Below, one piece after another: positions 10,688 through 20,681 of a stretch of DNA of 64,000 nt. The stretch spans positions 1 through 64,000 of the forward strand of contig BCKT01000010.1 of the NCBI GenBank assembly GCA_003116875.1, in the 5' to 3' direction. The notes beneath the pieces are model-generated. The model was given only the letters and a program-made list of their open reading frames with translations, searched no databases and was not told the DNA's origin. A program made the translations under genes and the position numbers. This stretch comes from Takashimella koratensis. Lineage: Eukaryota > Basidiomycota > Tremellomycetes > Trichosporonales > Tetragoniomycetaceae. Each line of letters starts with the position of its first letter. The stretch's first letter is position 1.

Positions 10688-11778
10688 AGTCACAGTAGGG
10701 TGGTGAGTTGAGCGGGAGTATGATAACGGTAGTTGATAGCGGTAGTTGCGGCTGTTCGTGCTTCCAATACCGAGAATAGTGGATGAATTGAGTCCTTCGG
10801 CAGAGGCCGTTCGTCTTATCCGCAGAGGTGCACCTTGTATTCGTTCCTCGTCTCAGGTTTAAAGTAATTCCTCATTCTTAGCAGAGTGCGACGAAAGAAG
10901 CAGAAGTTGTAGTTGAAGCGGAGCGGTCCGTGTTTACAAAATTAGGTCTCTCTAGGGTAGTGTCATTCCGGGCAGGAGGGAATTGAAAGCACTGCCCCTC
11001 CCCGGAGTCATGCTTCCAGGGCAAGTCCCTTTTCAGATTCTCCGGGGTGGGGGGTGACTCCGAACACTGGGCGGTTGTCGCAGTGGTTAAATCGGTAGTC
11101 CCTTCACCCGCCCACCCGAGGAACAATGGGTGTGGTGCCAGTGCTGGGGAATACACCTCAGATGGACCATCTTTAGCTGTAGGTCAAGTATGTTTGGGGT
11201 ACAGTACTTCAGGAGGAAGGCTGTGTCGATTGCTAGAAATACTTTCAACTATGTTTTCTCTTTCTACACCTTGTAGGGTTAGTAGGATGATCTTTCGGGT
11301 TGACCAATAGTTGATGTCGTTTCCCATGTTTCCCGGGCATGGATTGAGGTGTGGAGACTAGTCTATTAACCTAACTTAAGCACTTTGCTGCCACGTTTCC
11401 ACCCATTGCTCATCCATTACCCTCTCTTCCACCCCGGCCTCACCACCACCTCACGCGTGACAAGATGTTCATTCAGTCAAAAGCCATCTACAGGGGGTAT
11501 AGCAAGTTTCTTAAATCATTTTGGCGCCTACAGTGAAACGGCGGTCCGGATTCGACTGTACCCCTGCTCTTCCTCTTTCCCTAGAGTCATTCTTGTATAG
11601 CTTGGCCAAAGTTCGTACCAAGCTGAGGTAGGATAATGTATTGCATGTGGCACGTCTTCTAAGTCTAGAAGCAACAAACAAAAGTACCTACAGAATACAG
11701 AGAATAAGAGCGGATGGCGGGCGCGTTCACCTAACCGATGAAAGGGAATGTGAGAGGGGAAAAGGTGAGGCACCAATC
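10688..11778. other. Intergenic, 1.1 kb, no gene seen
   Basis: Lies between two convergent genes. Only short frames without recognisable domains are present on either strand; no tRNA or repeat was recognised. It should contain both 3' untranslated regions. Confidence 0.5.
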
Positions 11779-13469
11779 CTACACGATCACAGTAGCATCC
11801 TCAATCCTCGCGTCCTGAGCTTTCGACTCCACATTCGCCTCCTTCTCCTCCCATCCATACTTGGTAACATGAAGAGAAGTCTTCACAGGGTCTTCCTTGA
11901 CAAACAACCAGTCAATCTCCTCAAGAGTAAGCCGAGTTGTTTCGGGATAGAAAAAGTACACCAGCGGGACGAAGAGAAAGTTGGTAGCCATGAAGATTAG
12001 ATAGGCTTTCCAGGTGATGTTGTTGATCAGAGTTGGGGTGATCATGACGACGAAAAAGTTCCTGTCGTCAGTGGTAAACATGCAATGACTTACCAAAGCC
12101 AATTGGCGGAGATGCCAATCGCAGTACCCTTGGCGCGGACATGTAGAGGCAAGATCTCGGGGACATACGCCCAAGCGATACAGTTGCCCGTGGCACCAAA
12201 GATGAGCATGTACTGAGGTCAGCCCTGTTACATTTCCCACTTACGATGAAGAAAAAGGCAACACTTGCACTGCTAGTAGCATGCGCCAAACTTCCCCCGC
12301 GATCCTGGAAGCTGAGCAGGATCGCAATCATCATCATCGAGACGGCGCAGCCAAAGCTTCCCCACATCATGGGACGACGGCGTCCCATCTGATCGAGGTA
12401 AAATGTCGGGAGGAGCGACCCGATCGCGAACATTGCGTTGATGGCACCGCCAAGGATCAATGAAAGGTTACGAGTGAGGCCGACGTTGACTTGCAACACG
12501 GTGGTAACGTAGTAGCTATCATCAGTGCTGAAAGAGCGTCGACTTACACAACAAGGTTGATACCAGAGACCTGTTGCATGAACATGGCACCGTACGCCAG
12601 CAATACACGCTTTCCGGTTTGAACCTCGTCACGCTTGAAGAGCTCACTCCACTTATACTCGCCGTGTTCCTGCTCAAGATGAAGTGCGTCGAGAATGTCA
12701 CCTTGTTCCTTAAGAATCTTGGGGTCGTCCGGGGGCAGGTCGTACACCTCACAAAACACCTGCAGCGCCTCCTCAGGTCGGTTGTGGGTATATAGATAAC
12801 GAGGCGACTCGGGCAGCCCAAAGACGAGAATATTCACCATCTTCCATTAGCTCATTCTTACATTCACTCACAATCGCAAAGATGGTCTGACAAGCAATGG
12901 GCAGACGCCACGCAAGGCTGCCACCGGCGTAGTTAATTCCATAGTCGAACCAGTACGCAATCTCGATGCCGACACCGACGAACAGAGGTTCACTCGACAC
13001 GAGCCTGCCACGCTTGTCTGCCTCGCACAGCTCGGACTGGTACGCCGGGACGGTACTGGTCTCGATACCGGTGCCGATACCAGTGATGTACCGCGCAATC
13101 ATAATCTGGGGCACAGAGAACGCAGACGTCTGGAGAATCGCTCCGACCTGAGGTCAGCGAGTCCACACCCTTACTTACAATAATGAAAGCCATTGCCAAC
13201 CACATGCTCTTGCGCCTACCGAGACGCTCGCAGAAGAAGAAGGCAATGATACATCCAGAGAACGCCCCAAGGTTGTAGATCGAGACAATGATACCCTCCA
13301 AGCCCGAGTCGGGATACCCAAACGTTTTGAGAAAGTCCTCATTGCCGACAATGCCGGAGAAAACGCCTTGGTCGTAGCCAAACAACACAAACGCCAGCTG
13401 GCAGGCGAATGTAATGGCCGTCCTGAGCGACTTGCCCTTGCCAAAGAGGTTGAACTGCGACTTGACCAT
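11779..13469 (-). CDS. MFS sugar-porter family transporter
   Basis: Six exons, introns 31-32 nt, about 510 residues. Sugar-porter signatures are present in order: FGYDQGVFSG in TM1, RLGRRKS in the first loop, the mid-loop PESPRYL, QQVSGINLVVYY in TM7, DQMGRRRP, and PETTRLTLEEIDWLF after TM12. Twelve hydrophobic segments fit a plasma-membrane sugar/H+ symporter. The QQxSGxN of TM7 is the hexose/pentose-binding motif of the family; the exact sugar cannot be read from sequence. It is divergent from the CDF gene and convergent with galactonate dehydratase, and is one of three sugar porters within 20 kb. Confidence 0.92.
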
Positions 13470-13882
13470 GCTTTACGTAAAAAAGCTTATACGGGGGGCG
13501 TGGGGTACATGTGTCAGTTGTCTTTATACCACGCCCGCGGCAACGTCGGTAGATGCGGGTAAAGCTCACCCAGTGAGGTCAGCTTGGCCCCTCGCGGTGA
13601 CACACACTAGTCTGTTTGGGGCAACGTGGGGTTGGAACTATTCCTGGAGTTCCGGCAGTCGACTCGACCGCGCCACTGTCCCGATCAGCGGGACACATTG
13701 AGCCGTGCATCGCCGCCGGAGCTGCTGTGAATGTGAGCAAACACGGGGCCGCCGTCTAGTACCCTCATTGACGTAATACACCGCCACAAAGGAGTGACAT
13801 CCTCTAGCGCTCATTCGCTGGCGGCAGCGCTGGGTCAATTTTTGCCAAGACCTTCACCGCACAACAACCAATACCACAAGCA
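13470..13882. promoter_or_regulatory. Divergent intergenic region between sugar porter and CDF gene
   Basis: 413 bp between two start codons facing away from each other. GC-rich and without an obvious TATA box; no shared operator recognised. Confidence 0.4.
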
Positions 13883-15385
13883 ATGACCCAGCCCAGCCAC
13901 GACGTCGAGCTCGTCGACATCCCCGCTGTAGTCGGGCGCGAAGCCGGCGAGGTCGACCCTTTGCAGCTTCGCGCACGCGTCGTCAGCGAGGAAGAGATCG
14001 CGAAGATTGTCAGGTATGGCCAGGTTTTACTCCCGCTGACCGCAGCAATTCCCGCCGCCGCAAGGGCAAGGCACTCGCGTCGTTCTACGAAGCTCAGAAT
14101 GAGCAGATCAACTCGTTGCTCAAGCCCATGGCTCAGCACTCTGCCGACGCGGATCAGGAGGAGCGGGATGCAGCTCTGAAAGTCAAGATCGCTGTCAATG
14201 TCTCGTTTGCAGCAAACATTATTCTCGCGATCGTTCAGCTCTACGCCGCTATCAGCAGTCTTTCGTTGGCCCTGTTTGCGAGCTGTATCGATGCAGGTGA
14301 GGCTGTGTGTGATCAACGCTGACCCCAGTCTGTGAGCACTGTGCTCTTCTCCACTGACCCATAGTCGACCCGTTTGCCAACTTGATCCTTTGGCTCGCGC
14401 ACCGCGCATCTGACCGCGTCGAGGAGACCAAGTGGCCGGTCCGAGGGGCACGATTTGAGACAAGTACGACAGTGTCTGACGTTGCTGACAGCAGTGCAAG
14501 TACCACCTACTTCCTAACTAACCCTCAGCGGCAACATCATCTACGGCTCGATCATGGGAGGGGTCAACGTCATCCTTGTCGTGAGTACCCTCCCGCAGCC
14601 GCTGACATCAGGTCGAGGGCATTCAAGAGTTTGTTACGCACAATGGGGACGACGACACCAAGGAGCTTCATATTGCTTCACTCGTGGCCGTCGCCGTCGC
14701 CTGGGGTGAGTCGCCAAAGAGGCTGTGCTGACCCCAGTCGTCAAATTCATCCTCTTCCTCTACTGCTACGCGATTAAGAAGAACTCGTCGCAGGTGCAGG
14801 TTTTGTGGGAAGACCACCGAAACGACCTCTTCACGTGAGTCTTCATCGTCTCTAGCTAACCTCAGCAACGCCTTTGGTATCCTGACCAGCGCGGGTGGTG
14901 CCAAGCTGCGATGGTGGATTGACCCAGCAGGAGCCACGATCATGGCCCTTGCAATCATTTTCACGTGGAGCCGCACGGTTTGGGGTGAGTACTTCTCGTG
15001 ACCGCGCTGATCGCAGAACAATTTACCCATCTCGCGGGCATTGCCGCTCCGGCCGAATACATCAACCTTGTTACATACAAGGTGAGCCAATCATCTTCAC
15101 TTGCTGACCCCAGGCCATGACTTTTTCGGAGGACATTCAATCCGTCGACACCGTCCGAGTCTACCACTCGGGTCCCAACTACTTTGTGGAGGTCGACATT
15201 GTGATCGACCCGGAAATGCCTCTTTGGAAAGCCCACGATATCTCTCAGGATCTCCAAGACCAAATTGAGGCCCTCCCCAATGTCGATCGGTGCTTTGTTC
15301 ATGTTGACCATGAAGTTGGCCACAAGCCGGTGAGTAGATCTCAAAATCCAGGGCTGAGCCGCAGGAACATCGCAAAAAAGTCTAG
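13883..15385 (+). CDS. Cation diffusion facilitator, Mn-type (CDF/MTP)
   Basis: Twelve exons, including exons of 3 nt and 1 nt, sum to 1149 coding bases (382 residues). Introns are 31-35 nt. After a hydrophilic N-terminus, six membrane segments carry the two CDF metal sites: DxxxD in CIDAVFDPFAN (TM2) and DHRND in WEDHRNDLFTN (TM5). DHRND with DxxxD is characteristic of the Mn-type branch of the family. The C-terminal cytoplasmic domain (VDTVRVYHSGPNYFVEVDI to VHVDHE) is the usual ferredoxin-like dimerisation domain. These proteins export divalent cations from the cytosol into organelles or out of the cell by H+ antiport. The TM2 DxxxD spacing exists only if the 3-nt exon is included, and the frame after TM2 only if the 1-nt exon is included. 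A secreted HRxxH protein gene follows 230 bp downstream on the same strand. Confidence 0.9.
14329..14331 (+). other. 3-nt microexon in the CDF gene
   Basis: The 68 bases 14297-14364 divide into a 32-nt and a 33-nt intron, each with GTGAG donor, CTGAC branch site and AG, separated by TCT. Using TCT gives IDAVFDP with the metal-binding DxxxD spacing. Splicing all 68 bases as one intron stays in frame but gives IDAVDP, losing that spacing. Confidence 0.65.
14495..14495 (+). other. 1-nt microexon in the CDF gene
   Basis: The single T lies between intron 14464-14494 (31 nt, GT-AG) and intron 14496-14528 (33 nt, donor GCAAGT, CTAAC branch, AG). It completes codon ATC and yields RFETIGNIIYGS, a smooth family-like junction. 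Treating 14464-14528 as one 65-nt intron breaks the frame of the rest of the protein. The alternative with GT donors only needs a 23-nt intron and inserts unrelated residues. Confidence 0.6.
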
Positions 15386-15568
15386 ACCCAATGAACCCCA
15401 ATGCATGACTGTTGAGGACTTTGACTTGACGAATGAGCGGGAGACTGATCCTCAAATTCTCATATCGGCGAATTTTGCGAGGATGTTGCGGTCCGCGTCA
15501 GGATTCAGTCGTCTGACAATGTCTTGGCACAACCGTCGGGTCCTCATCGGTGCGATCGGTGTTCTAGA

Positions 15569-15575
15569 TATAAAT
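15569..15575 (+). promoter_or_regulatory. TATA box of the HRxxH gene
   Basis: TATAAAT about 40 bp upstream of the ATG at 15615, in a 229-bp gap after the CDF stop. It indicates that the gene has its own promoter rather than being read through. Confidence 0.5.
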
Positions 15576-15614
15576 GGACTCTGTCACAAGAACCTCAACC
15601 CAGCATCCACCGCA

Positions 15615-16535
15615 ATGCTCTTCGCTACCCTCTTCCTGGCTGCTACAGCTCTCGCTGCTCCGACCACCACGGCTGACGCTCTCGTCGCCGCGTTCGAGCC
15701 CGACACCACTGCTTGGTCCAACGGCGCCTCGCACGGCTTCTCTGTTTGGGGCTCTACCTGCAACCAGACCCAGCTGGAGCTCATCGGCAAGGGCCTTGAG
15801 CAGACCATGGACCTCGTCTCACACGCTCGCGACCACCTCCGTCGCTACGGCAACGACACCTAGTGGGTTACAGTTTGAACCATGCTTACATTAGCTTCCA
15901 GAGGTGGTTTGGTAACACTGGCAACCCCAACGAGATCCAGGGACTGTACGACCGCCTTGTCTCGGGTGACCGCGGAAACGTCTCTTTCACCTGTGACGAT
16001 GTGGACAAGTGAGCAATATCTTGACAATGCTGACGTTAGTGAATGCAATGGGGTCTACGGCATCATCCCTGGCTACTTTAGTTCGTCCGTGCCCGAACTC
16101 ACCGTCGTCTGCCCGACCTACTACCTGTCCAAGGCTCCTCTTGACGAGCTGTGCACTCGCGGTCGCACCATTGCGTCTCAGGGCTCGGAGTGTGAGTAGC
16201 CTTTGCGTCCGCGCTGACAGCAGCCACTGAGGGCTCCTGGTTCCTTCACCGTCTCCTCCACCTCCCCGTCAGTTCTGGTGGAGGGCTCTCCGACGTCGTC
16301 GACACGGCCAACGAGGCTGTCACTTTGGCCCATGGCGTGAATGTGAGCCCCAGTTCCGACCGAGCTAACTCTAGGCCACCAAAGCGGTCAAGAGCATCCA
16401 CACCATTCAGTATTACGCCCTGGATGTGTATGCTTCCGACATTCTCCTTCCCGGCAAAGGATGCCTTGGAGACGTGAGTACAGTAACGGACACCGCTAAC
16501 AACAGACGAGCATCGTCGTCGCCGATTCGGATTAA
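15615..16535 (+). CDS. Secreted HRxxH putative metallopeptidase/zinc-binding protein
   Basis: Six exons with 31-32 nt introns encode about 253 residues. A 15-residue signal peptide (MLFATLFLAATALAA) leads a domain with conserved cysteines. The motif His-Arg-Leu-Leu-His in SWFLHRLLHLPVSS fits the HRxxH family, related to deuterolysin-type M35 peptidases but with Arg in place of the catalytic Glu. Family members include secreted zinc-binding proteins of ascomycetes that work next to zinc importers. Here the upstream neighbour is a cation transporter of another family. Lacking the HExxH glutamate, it may not be a peptidase. The short last exon ends TSIVVADSD. Confidence 0.8.
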
Positions 16536-16588
16536 CTCCGCCAAAGGATAGAAACACCAGACCTGACTTAATTCATAATATGCATGGT

Positions 16589-17716
16589 CTACACCAAGAG
16601 CGATGAGATGATACTCACGGCAAGCAAGCCCAGTGAAACATCAACCTTCCAGCCTTTTGATGATCTGCTCGAGGCTGATGGCAAAGCACTCGATGACGGG
16701 CTGGACGAGCTCGACGCGCTTGGGGAAGAAGTCGTGTTTGAAGCGAGGTAAACCGACGGAGTAGTATAAACCGCATAGTCAAAATCTGCTATTAGCTGGC
16801 TCATTGTCCCAACCCACCAAAGAAGGTCTCGTTGCCACTGCTCGGACCTTCGTTCTCCAGCTTGAGCGTATGCTGGCCAGCAGGAAGCCCACTGGTGAAG
16901 AACTTGAGCCCGCCCAGCTTCTCACAGTACTTGGCATATCCCCCGCCGCATCCGGACCGCCCGTTCAGCGTCGCATAGGCGGTGTTGTTGATCGACACAG
17001 TGTAGAGCCCGTGGTCATTGACCTGGTCCCCAAACAGGTACACCGCGGATCCTGGAGTCAGCTCTATCTGGGCTAATGCACACCTGTAAAGTTGAACGAG
17101 AACGCGTTCCCGGGGCCTTGGCAGTATGTCGAAGTGCCGCCGAAAAAGTCTCCAGTCTCGGAACCCCACGTCCCGGTGTACTGCACCGCCCCGTCGTCGA
17201 TGGTCGAGTTGCTTAGAGTTGCACTGCGGTTAGCGTCATCACGTTGAAGCTCACCTGCTCGTTCCCACCACCGCATCAAAGACAATCAGATCGATCAACA
17301 GATTCGACCCGTAGTTGGTGATTGTCGCTTGATGGTTACCACTGCTCAGACCTGACTGCTCAAACAGCAACACCCTTGACCCCGCGCTGCTGACCGTTTC
17401 GTTGTGGGCGACAGAGTCAAGACTGACGCCAAACTGTCCGGTGTAAGTTCCATTTGGCGCCGCAGAGCCATAGATTGACACCGCGGACCCAGTAAAGTTG
17501 AAAGAAAGCGACGCCCCAGGTGTCGTCGTATAATGATAGGTTGCTGTGGTCAGCTCGCCCAAGTCATTACCCACCTTCATGCCATGGCACACCGGTGACA
17601 CTGCTCGACGCGTTATACCACGTCGGGTTGTCCTGAGGATTGGGTGTTGACCATTGAGTATAGTCGCTGTACCCTATGATCGGGTCAAAGTCGTCGACGG
17701 TGACGTTGATCGACAT
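16589..17716 (-). CDS. Membrane-anchored extracellular protein with jelly-roll repeats
   Basis: About 324 residues over several exons with roughly 31-nt introns. Two tandem modules rich in Thr, Ser, Gly and Asn each contain the pattern [AS]-[FL]-x-F-N-F-T-G followed by V-x-[IL]-[YF]-G, which resembles galactose-binding-like beta-sandwich modules common in basidiomycete surface proteins. A Ser/Pro-rich stalk precedes a C-terminal hydrophobic segment ending SLLV with no cytoplasmic tail, which fits a GPI-anchor signal or tail anchor. Many N-glycosylation sequons support secretion. The N-terminus (MSINVTVDDFDP) shows no signal peptide, so an upstream exon may be missing or an unusual start used. 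Function unknown; possibly cell-wall recognition. Confidence 0.72.
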
Positions 17717-17977
17717 GGTGGATGATGCAGTGTCAAGGTTGCCAAGAGACTCGTTTGTTGTGCGCCGGCAGGCCGAAGTCCCGCCACGTGGTGGACCGGA
17801 CCCCACGGAGTAGGGAGCTACGGCAGTGCCTGAATGCGTGGTTCTGTTATTCCTGGGAAGGGGCGAGGCCCTGCTTACGCTTGCCTGACGTTCCTGGACC
17901 CGCCCCTGTCTTTTTTTTCTTCCTCCTTCCGTGATGCAACCCTCAGTCATCCTAAACATCATCCATCTCGCCCCCCA

Positions 17978-20649
17978 ATGGCCGAAACCGAGGCTGACAG
18001 CGTCCAGGAATGGGCTTCATTCCTTCACGCGTATGCCAACGGCCACTTTGCGCCTGACGAGACACCGCCTATCCCGTCGGCGTCGCCCTCGAGACGGCAA
18101 TCCGAGCACACCCTAAATTTTGACGCGCCGCTCTACGATTCTGTCGACATCACCCCCCAAATAGCGGAACGAGTTCGTGACTATTATGAGACTCATCACT
18201 ATCTTCCACCCCCGCGTGCGCCGCTGGAGAAGTTGCGCGAGAAGTCCATCCTCGAATACGACCTGTACTCGGCGGCTCAAGTCAACAACATGCAGATGGC
18301 GACCGATTTGATCCAATCGTTTTTTGGTGGAATTTGCACGTTTACACTCTTTCGAAACAATATCCAGGAGCTCATGGCGGTCTCGGGACCTCCTGAAGTC
18401 ATCACGGCCATCGGTCTCAAGCGCGGACTCCGTCTGATGCCTGAGACGAGTCTTTGTGGACACTGCGTCTTGACGCGGCAAGAAGGTCTTTACATTTCCA
18501 ACCTCGCACGGGACTGGCGTTACACCGGCAATCCCTACGCCGACGAGGCCAAGGGGATAAAGAGTTACGTCGGGAGTGTCGTCTCACTCAGCGTCGACCC
18601 AACATCACCCACAGAGGAGCGAATCGTTGGCGTCGGCGTGATCAATTCGATGCACCTCGACGATTTTCTACCTCCACTCACTCCGCAGCGGCATGACGTG
18701 ATAAACAACATTACCAAGATGCTCCAGGTGCAGCTTCGAGCTACGTGGGAGGGTAACGACCGAACTCGGCAAGCACAGGCGCGTCGTGCAGTCTCCGAGT
18801 TTATCGAATCCACCCTTGTCAACCCTTCAGCGGTCGCGTTCGAGCCGAGAAAATCACCCATCACACCGACCAGCCCGCCGCGACCGGTATTGAGTTTGCC
18901 AGAGGATACAGTGGAGACCCACGAGACATATTCAGACATGACTGCCAGCAAGATCCGTGCCGTCTTGGGCGAAGTAGACTGTGCAACGATCATTGACCTA
19001 CGATCTTTGATGCCTATCGTAAGAGGTTGTTGTCAACCACGCTGACAACAGAAAAACTCAAAAGGCGAACGGACCTACGCGGTCAACCCCGACCACGCCT
19101 CGCCCTTGGAAACGCTTGTATGGGATTCGACTGCACCTCCGTCCAACTTCTCCATCGGTCATGGCCCAGAAACGATCATTCAGTTTTTGACACAACACGT
19201 CAACACCCACCCCGTCGTCACGTTTGACGACCGACATCTGTCCCGCTTCGAACCATTTCTCCCTACCCCAACCGCGCACGTCATCATGCCGTTCTTCACA
19301 GGCAATCACCCGGTATTCTTGATCATCGTATCTACATCACGAGAGTACTACACGTTTCGATCGAGCGAGATCAACTTTATCCGGTCCATGGGCGTCGTCC
19401 TTCGTGCCCAAGTCCTGCAATCCAGAGTTATTGAGGCGGACAATGCAAAGACGACATTTATGTCGTCGATCAGCCACGAGTTGCGGACGCCGATGCACGG
19501 ATTGCTGTCGAGTTTGTCGCTGATCCGAACATCACTCGCCAACTCGGATCTCGACGAAGTGGCGACAATGCTCGGGATCGCCGAATCCAGTGGACACGCC
19601 CTTCAGCAGATTCTCAATGATGTCCTCGACTTTGGATCACTCACCCAAGGCACCAAAGCTCAGCCGAAACTTACTCAAGTCAACCTCTGCTCGGCAGTCA
19701 TGGACATGGCTCAGACGTGTGCTTCACGATTAAATCCAGACGTCTCTCTCGTCGTCGAGCACGAGCAACGAGGTTGGACATGTACCATCGACGAGGCGGG
19801 TTTCCAACGGTATGTTCCGGGCACAACTTGGCTGACCACAGAATACTGCTCAACGGCTTGACCAACGCGATCAAGTTCACCACCACAGGGAGCATCACAG
19901 TATCCCTAAATTCGTTTGACAACCAACGCGTCGTCTGCCGCGTGGTTGATACGGGCTCTGGAATTGACCCTTCATTCCTGCCCAAAATCTTCCAACCGTT
20001 CACCAAAGCCGACTCGTTCTCACCAGGCGCTGGACTCGGCTTGTACATCTCGAAAACCCTCGCCGATCGAATGGGCGGCAGCGTGACTCTATCTTCTGTA
20101 CCTCAAGGTACGGCGTTTCAGTTCGAGTTACCTGTCGCTCTGGACGAGCAATTGGCGCAACCTGACATCATGACGCACACAATCCATGCTGCCCAGACCA
20201 ACAACGTGAAACCAAAGACCATCGACCTCCCTGTCGACAAAGCGGTTCGCATTCTGGTCGCCGACGATAATGAGATCAGTCGGCGGGTGCTTCTCGGTAT
20301 GCTCAACTCAGTTGCCAAGAAAATCCCCCTCGTCTCAGCCTCAGCAAGCGACGGGATTGAAGCAGTCGAGCGATTCCGAGAATTTGGTCCCGACTTGGTG
20401 TTGACGGACGTGTCGATGCCTCGTCTGGATGGAGTGTCTGCTGCTATTCAGATGCGGCAGATTGAGAAGAGCGAGTCCAGGGCGCGATGTCGAATCTACT
20501 CGATAACTGGTCTTGGATCAACCGATCCGAGATTAAAAGTGGACGCTTTGAGAGGGGTGGCTGATTTAGATGGATGGTTAATCAAAGGGCAGGATAAACT
20601 GCCTAGAATCCGGGAGATTGTGTTGCAAGTGCATCAATCATTGACATAG
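17978..20649 (+). CDS. Hybrid histidine kinase: GAF-HisKA-HATPase-receiver
   Basis: Three exons give 868 residues. Residues from about 110 to 290 form a GAF sensor (SILEYDLYSAAQ to GVGVINSMHL), with the conserved CGHCVL segment. The kinase core follows: H-box SHELRTPMHG with the phospho-accepting His near 488, N-box NGLTNAIKFT, G1 DTGSGI and G2 GAGLGLYISK. The C-terminal receiver has the acidic pair in VADDNE, the phospho-accepting Asp in LTDVSMPRLDG near 788, a Ser/Thr in SITG and the conserved Lys in LIKG. All catalytic residues are present, so it should be an active cytosolic phosphorelay kinase feeding an Ypd1-type phosphotransferase. It lacks the N-terminal pseudokinase/AAA part that a GAF-ended protein in the same window (4043-9066) has. 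Confidence 0.93.
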
Positions 20650-20681
20650 TGTTGTACCATCTAGTTGTATGCATTTGGGTG

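Noticed and set aside
14297..14364. Stwintron (intron within an intron)
   Set aside because: Two separate complete intron units around TCT explain the sequence, while nested removal would leave the DAVD spacing. It remains an alternative only if cDNA shows loss of TCT.
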